From assembly GCA_046329515.1 (NCBI GenBank), contig JAXLUM010000001.1:1116001-1180000 (forward strand): a DNA stretch of 64,000 nt, written 5' to 3'. This DNA is from Bog-950 sp046329515. Lineage in GTDB: Bacteria; Bacteroidota; Bacteroidia; Chitinophagales; LD1. Made by a program: the position numbers and the translations under genes. The notes beneath the pieces were generated by a model. The model was given only the letters and a program-made list of their open reading frames with translations. It had not been told where the DNA came from and ran no database searches. This document shows, piece by piece, positions 60,719-64,000 of this stretch. Position 1 is the first letter of the stretch. The number at the start of each line of letters is the position of its first letter.

Positions 60719-62653
60719 TTAGTTTACTACCACTTTTTTAACTATGGTTTTATCAGCCGTGTGCAGCCTTACAAAGTAAACGCCCGCGCCGTTACCGCTA
60801 AAATCGTATTGCATAATACCACTGCTGAATTGTTGCAGGTGTTTGTTCATCAACTTGCGGCCCACAAGGTCGTATATTTCAATGTCTGTATCTTCGGCTT
60901 TAGTTAAAACCGCATCAATATTCAATACATTGTTTGTTGGGTTAGGGTAAACTTCAAACAGGCTTACCTCTGCAACATCGTTAAGCGCATTAGGGAAATC
61001 AATCAACGGTTCGCCAACATAAAACTGGTAACGAATGCCGCTGCCGAAATCAGCCGGGAAACTTTTAATAACCTGGTTGTTTATACGCGTTAAACGGATG
61101 AAGCCTACCCCTTGTCCGTTAGCCCAGTTAAAGTCAAGGCCATCGCCGCCCGCATCATTAATATCCAATTCATAACAACCATCAGTAAGGCGCAGCGTAT
61201 CGCGGTACACAGTAAGGTTGGCATAGCCGCTTGCATCATTACTATCAACTATATTACTGTTGCTGTCGTAAACTTTCCAGGTTGTTTCCTGCGGGTTTTT
61301 ATTGGTTTTAATTACCATAATAAGTGTTGAATCGTGCACCGGCGGCAATGCAGCATAGGTTCTTGCTGTGTCGTTATAAGGGTATAAATCCGGTTGGCCA
61401 TTCGGGTAATCTACCCAGGCCACAAAGGTGTTTGAAGCCGGTGTTTGGCTGTAAAACAGGTTAGGTAAATCTACTTCTTCCGTTTGGTTGGTTTTTAAAT
61501 CTCCTTTCCAGAAGTAGGTATATATATAATCGCCCTGTATGCCATATTTAATTTCAGCTTTTGTAAGGTTGCTACTGCCATTGTTTTTAATAACCACTTT
61601 GGGGTTAGCACAAACGGGGTTTAAGCGCAGCATCTCATCTTTATCGCTTGGTGCTATTACATCATATAACTCAGCATCCTCGGTATAAATGTTCGGCTTA
61701 TAGTGTATTACCTGGCTTGTTACCATATAATTGCCCGCGCCGTTATCTACGTAGTCTTCCATGTCAACATTCAACTTATGCGAGCTATTACCCATAACGT
61801 TAAAGTCGTAAGTGCTTGGCTTTACGGGTGCGCCGGGGCACCAGTTGGCCCTGTCGTATAACCAGGTACCGTATTGTGGATACAGTGGGTTCCATCCGCA
61901 ATATCTCCACACCGGGGCCTGCTCCACAAAGGTGCTGTCCCAGTAAACAGTGCGCAGCTTGTTACAAAACTCTCCGCAGCCGTTACCATCACTACCATGC
62001 CCTGTTTGATTGATACGGAAACGTAGGGTGCCGTCCGCGGCATCAGCCGTTACTGTCTTCTCAGTAAAAAAGTTTTCAATGGAGTTGTTGTTACAACCAT
62101 AGCAGTAACTTCCGTTGTAAAGGTTCTCCACCTTAATGGGCTCTAACCCCGGTTGGCCTTCTATACAAATAAATTCCAATGTAACGCGCCAGCCGCGGTC
62201 GTTACTGGCTTCATAACCGGTATGGTCATATTCAATCTCCACCGAATCATGCAATAGGGGAGAGTAGTCCGTTACATCCATTATCCATTCAAAGTTCCAG
62301 TTGTTGGGCCAAAAGTGGCCGTAAGGGGTAATGAAGGTGGCAAGCGAGATGTTTTTTGAGGTGTCATTTACGCTATGCGTGCGGCGCACATAAATCCAGT
62401 TCAAATAATCCCATTCACCACAAGTAAGGCCGCTGATGTTGGGGCAGGCAAACTTCATACGCAGTAACACCTTGCTGTATTTAGTGGCAGTTGAGGGGAA
62501 GTTACCCCAACGGGCATATTCAGTATGGCCGCTGCCACCCGGGTCGGTAGTAATAAGTACGGTATCGTGGGTTAATACGCGTATAGTATCGCCGGTAGAG
62601 GCTTTGGCGCTTAGGGTTATTAAAACCAACAGCAGAGGTAGAAGTTTCTTCAT
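60719..62653 (-). CDS. PNGase F-like T9SS-secreted protein
   Basis: A 644-residue exported protein. The signal peptide is MKKLLPLLLVLITLSAKA. Two beta-domains resemble peptide-N-glycosidase F: an N-terminal part (about 20-200) with LTCGEWDYLNWIYVRR, where the Asp corresponds to the catalytic Asp60 of the Elizabethkingia enzyme, and a second part with GNGCGEFCNKLRTVYWDS and WLYDRANWCPGAPVKPS. A third beta-region follows and the C-terminus is a T9SS sorting domain (LFEVYPNPTNNVLNIDAVL; GVYFVRLHTADKTIVKKVVV). A -7 element TATCTTTG (minus strand, 62684-62691) precedes it. Probably deglycosylates proteins outside the cell, although catalytic residues other than the Asp were not checked. Confidence 0.75.
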   Translation of the reverse strand: MKKLLPLLLVLITLSAKASTGDTIRVLTHDTVLITTDPGGSGHTEYARWGNFPSTATKYSKVLLRMKFACPNISGLTCGEWDYLNWIYVRRTHSVNDTSKNISLATFITPYGHFWPNNWNFEWIMDVTDYSPLLHDSVEIEYDHTGYEASNDRGWRVTLEFICIEGQPGLEPIKVENLYNGSYCYGCNNNSIENFFTEKTVTADAADGTLRFRINQTGHGSDGNGCGEFCNKLRTVYWDSTFVEQAPVWRYCGWNPLYPQYGTWLYDRANWCPGAPVKPSTYDFNVMGNSSHKLNVDMEDYVDNGAGNYMVTSQVIHYKPNIYTEDAELYDVIAPSDKDEMLRLNPVCANPKVVIKNNGSSNLTKAEIKYGIQGDYIYTYFWKGDLKTNQTEEVDLPNLFYSQTPASNTFVAWVDYPNGQPDLYPYNDTARTYAALPPVHDSTLIMVIKTNKNPQETTWKVYDSNSNIVDSNDASGYANLTVYRDTLRLTDGCYELDINDAGGDGLDFNWANGQGVGFIRLTRINNQVIKSFPADFGSGIRYQFYVGEPLIDFPNALNDVAEVSLFEVYPNPTNNVLNIDAVLTKAEDTDIEIYDLVGRKLMNKHLQQFSSGIMQYDFSGNGAGVYFVRLHTADKTIVKKVVVN

Positions 62654-62772
62654 ATAGAAATTATATAGCTAAGTTAACAATACCAAAGATATACAGGACG
62701 TTCTATTGCGGTTAACCTGCATGCGTTCGTTCCCAACATTTTTTTCCCTCCTTGCTAATTCCAAATTTTAGT

Positions 62773-62821
62773 TAACTTTGTATTGCAAAGTGCTTTTAAA
62801 ATGAAAGAAGTGCTTTCATTT
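62773..62821 (+). promoter_or_regulatory. creD promoter with overlapping operators
   Basis: TAACTTTG (62773-62780) is a perfect -7 element. It overlaps an inverted repeat ACTTTG-TATTG-CAAAGT (62775-62791). A second perfect inverted repeat, AAATGAAAG-AAGTG-CTTTCATTT, lies at 62799-62821. AAGTGCTTT occurs at 62788-62796 and again at 62808-62816, exactly 20 bp apart. A repressor binding two sites on one face is likely. Confidence 0.6.
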
Positions 62822-62848
62822 GCGTTATAAAACAAACCCAAAACAACC

Positions 62849-64000
62849 ATGGAACAGGAAACTCCTTCACCCGGCTTAGGCGAACGGCTGGTAAACAAAG
62901 TTCGCACCTCGGCTACTATTCGTTTATTCCTTATTGGCATACTGGTGCTTATTCTTCTTATCCCCTCCGGCATGATTGAATCGCTGGTGTACGAACGGCA
63001 AAGCACTCACGATAATGCCATTAATGAGATAAGCAACAAGTGGGGGCTTGAACAACACATTACAGGCCCTATACTTATGGTGCCTTACACCATTACCAGG
63101 AAAGATAACAACGGCCAGCTATACAGCGAAGTAGAATACAGTTACTACCTGCCCGATGAAATTGAAGTAGGGGGCGACATGAAATCGGAGAAGCGCCACC
63201 GCGGTATTTACGAGGCGGTGTTATACCAAAGCAAAATGCATATTAAGGGAAACTTCGGCCCGCAGTTTACCAATGTGTTGCCTGCCCTACCCGCAACCGC
63301 AAACCTGCAGGAAGCCAAACTAATTGTAGGTATATCTGATGTGCGCGGCATACGCAATAAAGTAAGTATGAAGTGGGATTCGCTGGAAATACCGGCCCAG
63401 CCCGGTGGCAGTTTAAACCTGGTAGGCAGCGGCATAAGCTTTCCGTTGAACAAAATAGATTTTGTAAAGGGAGGAGCTTTTGAATTTGATCTGGACCTTG
63501 CCGGTTCGCAGGCTATGTTCTTTACACCGGTCGGTAAAAACACGGTGGTTGATTTGAAATCAGATTGGCCTTCGCCCTCTTTTGACGGGGCTTTTTTACC
63601 TGTGCATGATGATAAGCCAACAGGCTTTACCGCCCAATGGAAAGTATTAGAGTTAAACAGAAGCTTTCTGCAACATTGGGAAGGAGAGAACACTAACCTT
63701 AGCGCTTCAGACTTCGGGGTAAAAATGTGGATAGCCGCTGATGAGTATCAGAAGACGCATCGTTCTGTGCGCTACTGTGTGCTGTTTATTTCGCTCACCT
63801 TTATTTTCTTTTTCATAATAGAGTTGCGCAGCGGTATTTCGGTACACCCTGTTCAATACCTGCTAATAGGTTTAGCCATTTCTATCTTCTACTTGTTATT
63901 GCTATCGTTAAGTGAATGGCTCGGCTTTGACCAGGCTTACTTTATTTCAGCGGCAGCAGTTACAGGTCTTATCGCTCTGTTCTCTATAAGCGTATTGCGT
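62849..64000 (+). CDS. creD: CreD-like inner membrane protein, 5' part
   Basis: An inner-membrane protein of the CreD/cell envelope integrity family, open to the window end (384 codons; the 3' end lies outside). Residues about 24-46 form a membrane segment (TIRLFLIGILVLILLIPSGM), followed by GPILMVPYTITRKDNNGQLY, a periplasmic domain typical of CreD, then VKMWIAADEYQKTHRSVRYC and at least three membrane segments near 305-384. In other bacteria CreD is under two-component or repressor control; here operators overlap the promoter. Its regulator is not in the window. Confidence 0.85.
   Translation, partial: MEQETPSPGLGERLVNKVRTSATIRLFLIGILVLILLIPSGMIESLVYERQSTHDNAINEISNKWGLEQHITGPILMVPYTITRKDNNGQLYSEVEYSYYLPDEIEVGGDMKSEKRHRGIYEAVLYQSKMHIKGNFGPQFTNVLPALPATANLQEAKLIVGISDVRGIRNKVSMKWDSLEIPAQPGGSLNLVGSGISFPLNKIDFVKGGAFEFDLDLAGSQAMFFTPVGKNTVVDLKSDWPSPSFDGAFLPVHDDKPTGFTAQWKVLELNRSFLQHWEGENTNLSASDFGVKMWIAADEYQKTHRSVRYCVLFISLTFIFFFIIELRSGISVHPVQYLLIGLAISIFYLLLLSLSEWLGFDQAYFISAAAVTGLIALFSISVLR

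Overview
The window looks like a chromosomal segment of a Bacteroidota bacterium, probably Chitinophagales or Sphingobacteria-like. Evidence: several secreted proteins end in type IX secretion (T9SS) sorting domains with the YPNP motif; there are Bacteroidota-specific families (DUF3822, DUF4199, DUF4783, DUF5683); promoters fit the TTTG / TAnnTTTG pattern; and Ig/PKD repeats and collagen-like Gly-Pro-Thr repeats are present. No species can be named from sequence alone.

Layout. (1) 1-8.6 kb is a decayed zone. It holds a broken response regulator beside an intact histidine kinase, an intact PepSY-like protein, a multiply frameshifted TonB-dependent receptor, a broken EamA transporter, an unrecognised coding remnant, and an IS21-type element with decayed istA/istB. 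The IS is cut off at about 8474, where it abuts the 5' fragment of a secreted-protein gene. (2) 8.6-10.8 kb holds a collagen-like secreted protein whose upstream region folds into nested inverted repeats, then an AT-rich gene-free stretch with a perfect 52-bp palindrome. (3) 10.8-15.9 kb is a mobile-element module: two small membrane proteins, a zinc-ribbon protein, an unknown protein divergent from a MerR-like protein, a 59-codon ORF, and a large serine recombinase whose reading frame runs antisense through a tRNA-Leu(CAA) gene. (4) 15.9-55.6 kb is ordinary core-type chromosome: GH20 hexosaminidase, flavin monooxygenase, YitT, a copper-monooxygenase/cytochrome/Ig/T9SS fusion, TolC, rsmD-DUF3822, thioesterase, MATE, FtsE, a TPP enzyme, a stand-alone SIR2-like protein, acyl-CoA ligase, FAD oxidase, M1 peptidase, GpmI, and the parA-parB-DUF5683 block. 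(5) 55.6-57.7 kb is a cluster of four paralogous cysteine-rich lipoproteins with two inverted copies of a palindromic repeat and a recent 552-bp-offset duplication. (6) 57.7-64 kb has thymidine kinase, an L,D-transpeptidase, a PNGase F-like T9SS protein and the 5' part of creD, which runs off the end.

How genes fit together. Histidine kinase, PepSY protein and TonB receptor form a sensory/envelope locus that has lost its response regulator and receptor. The recombinase module has back-to-back overlapping promoters between its two central genes, which suggests a regulatory switch. Several gene pairs are translationally coupled by ATGA overlaps (response regulator/kinase, zinc-ribbon/small membrane protein, DUF3822/rsmD). 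Best candidates for something undescribed are the CKxCxxC lipoprotein family with its repeats, the tRNA-Leu serine-recombinase module with its divergent switch, the nested-hairpin region upstream of the collagen-like gene, the stand-alone SIR2-like gene, and the operator overlapping the creD promoter. All functional calls are from reading the sequence; no database search was run.
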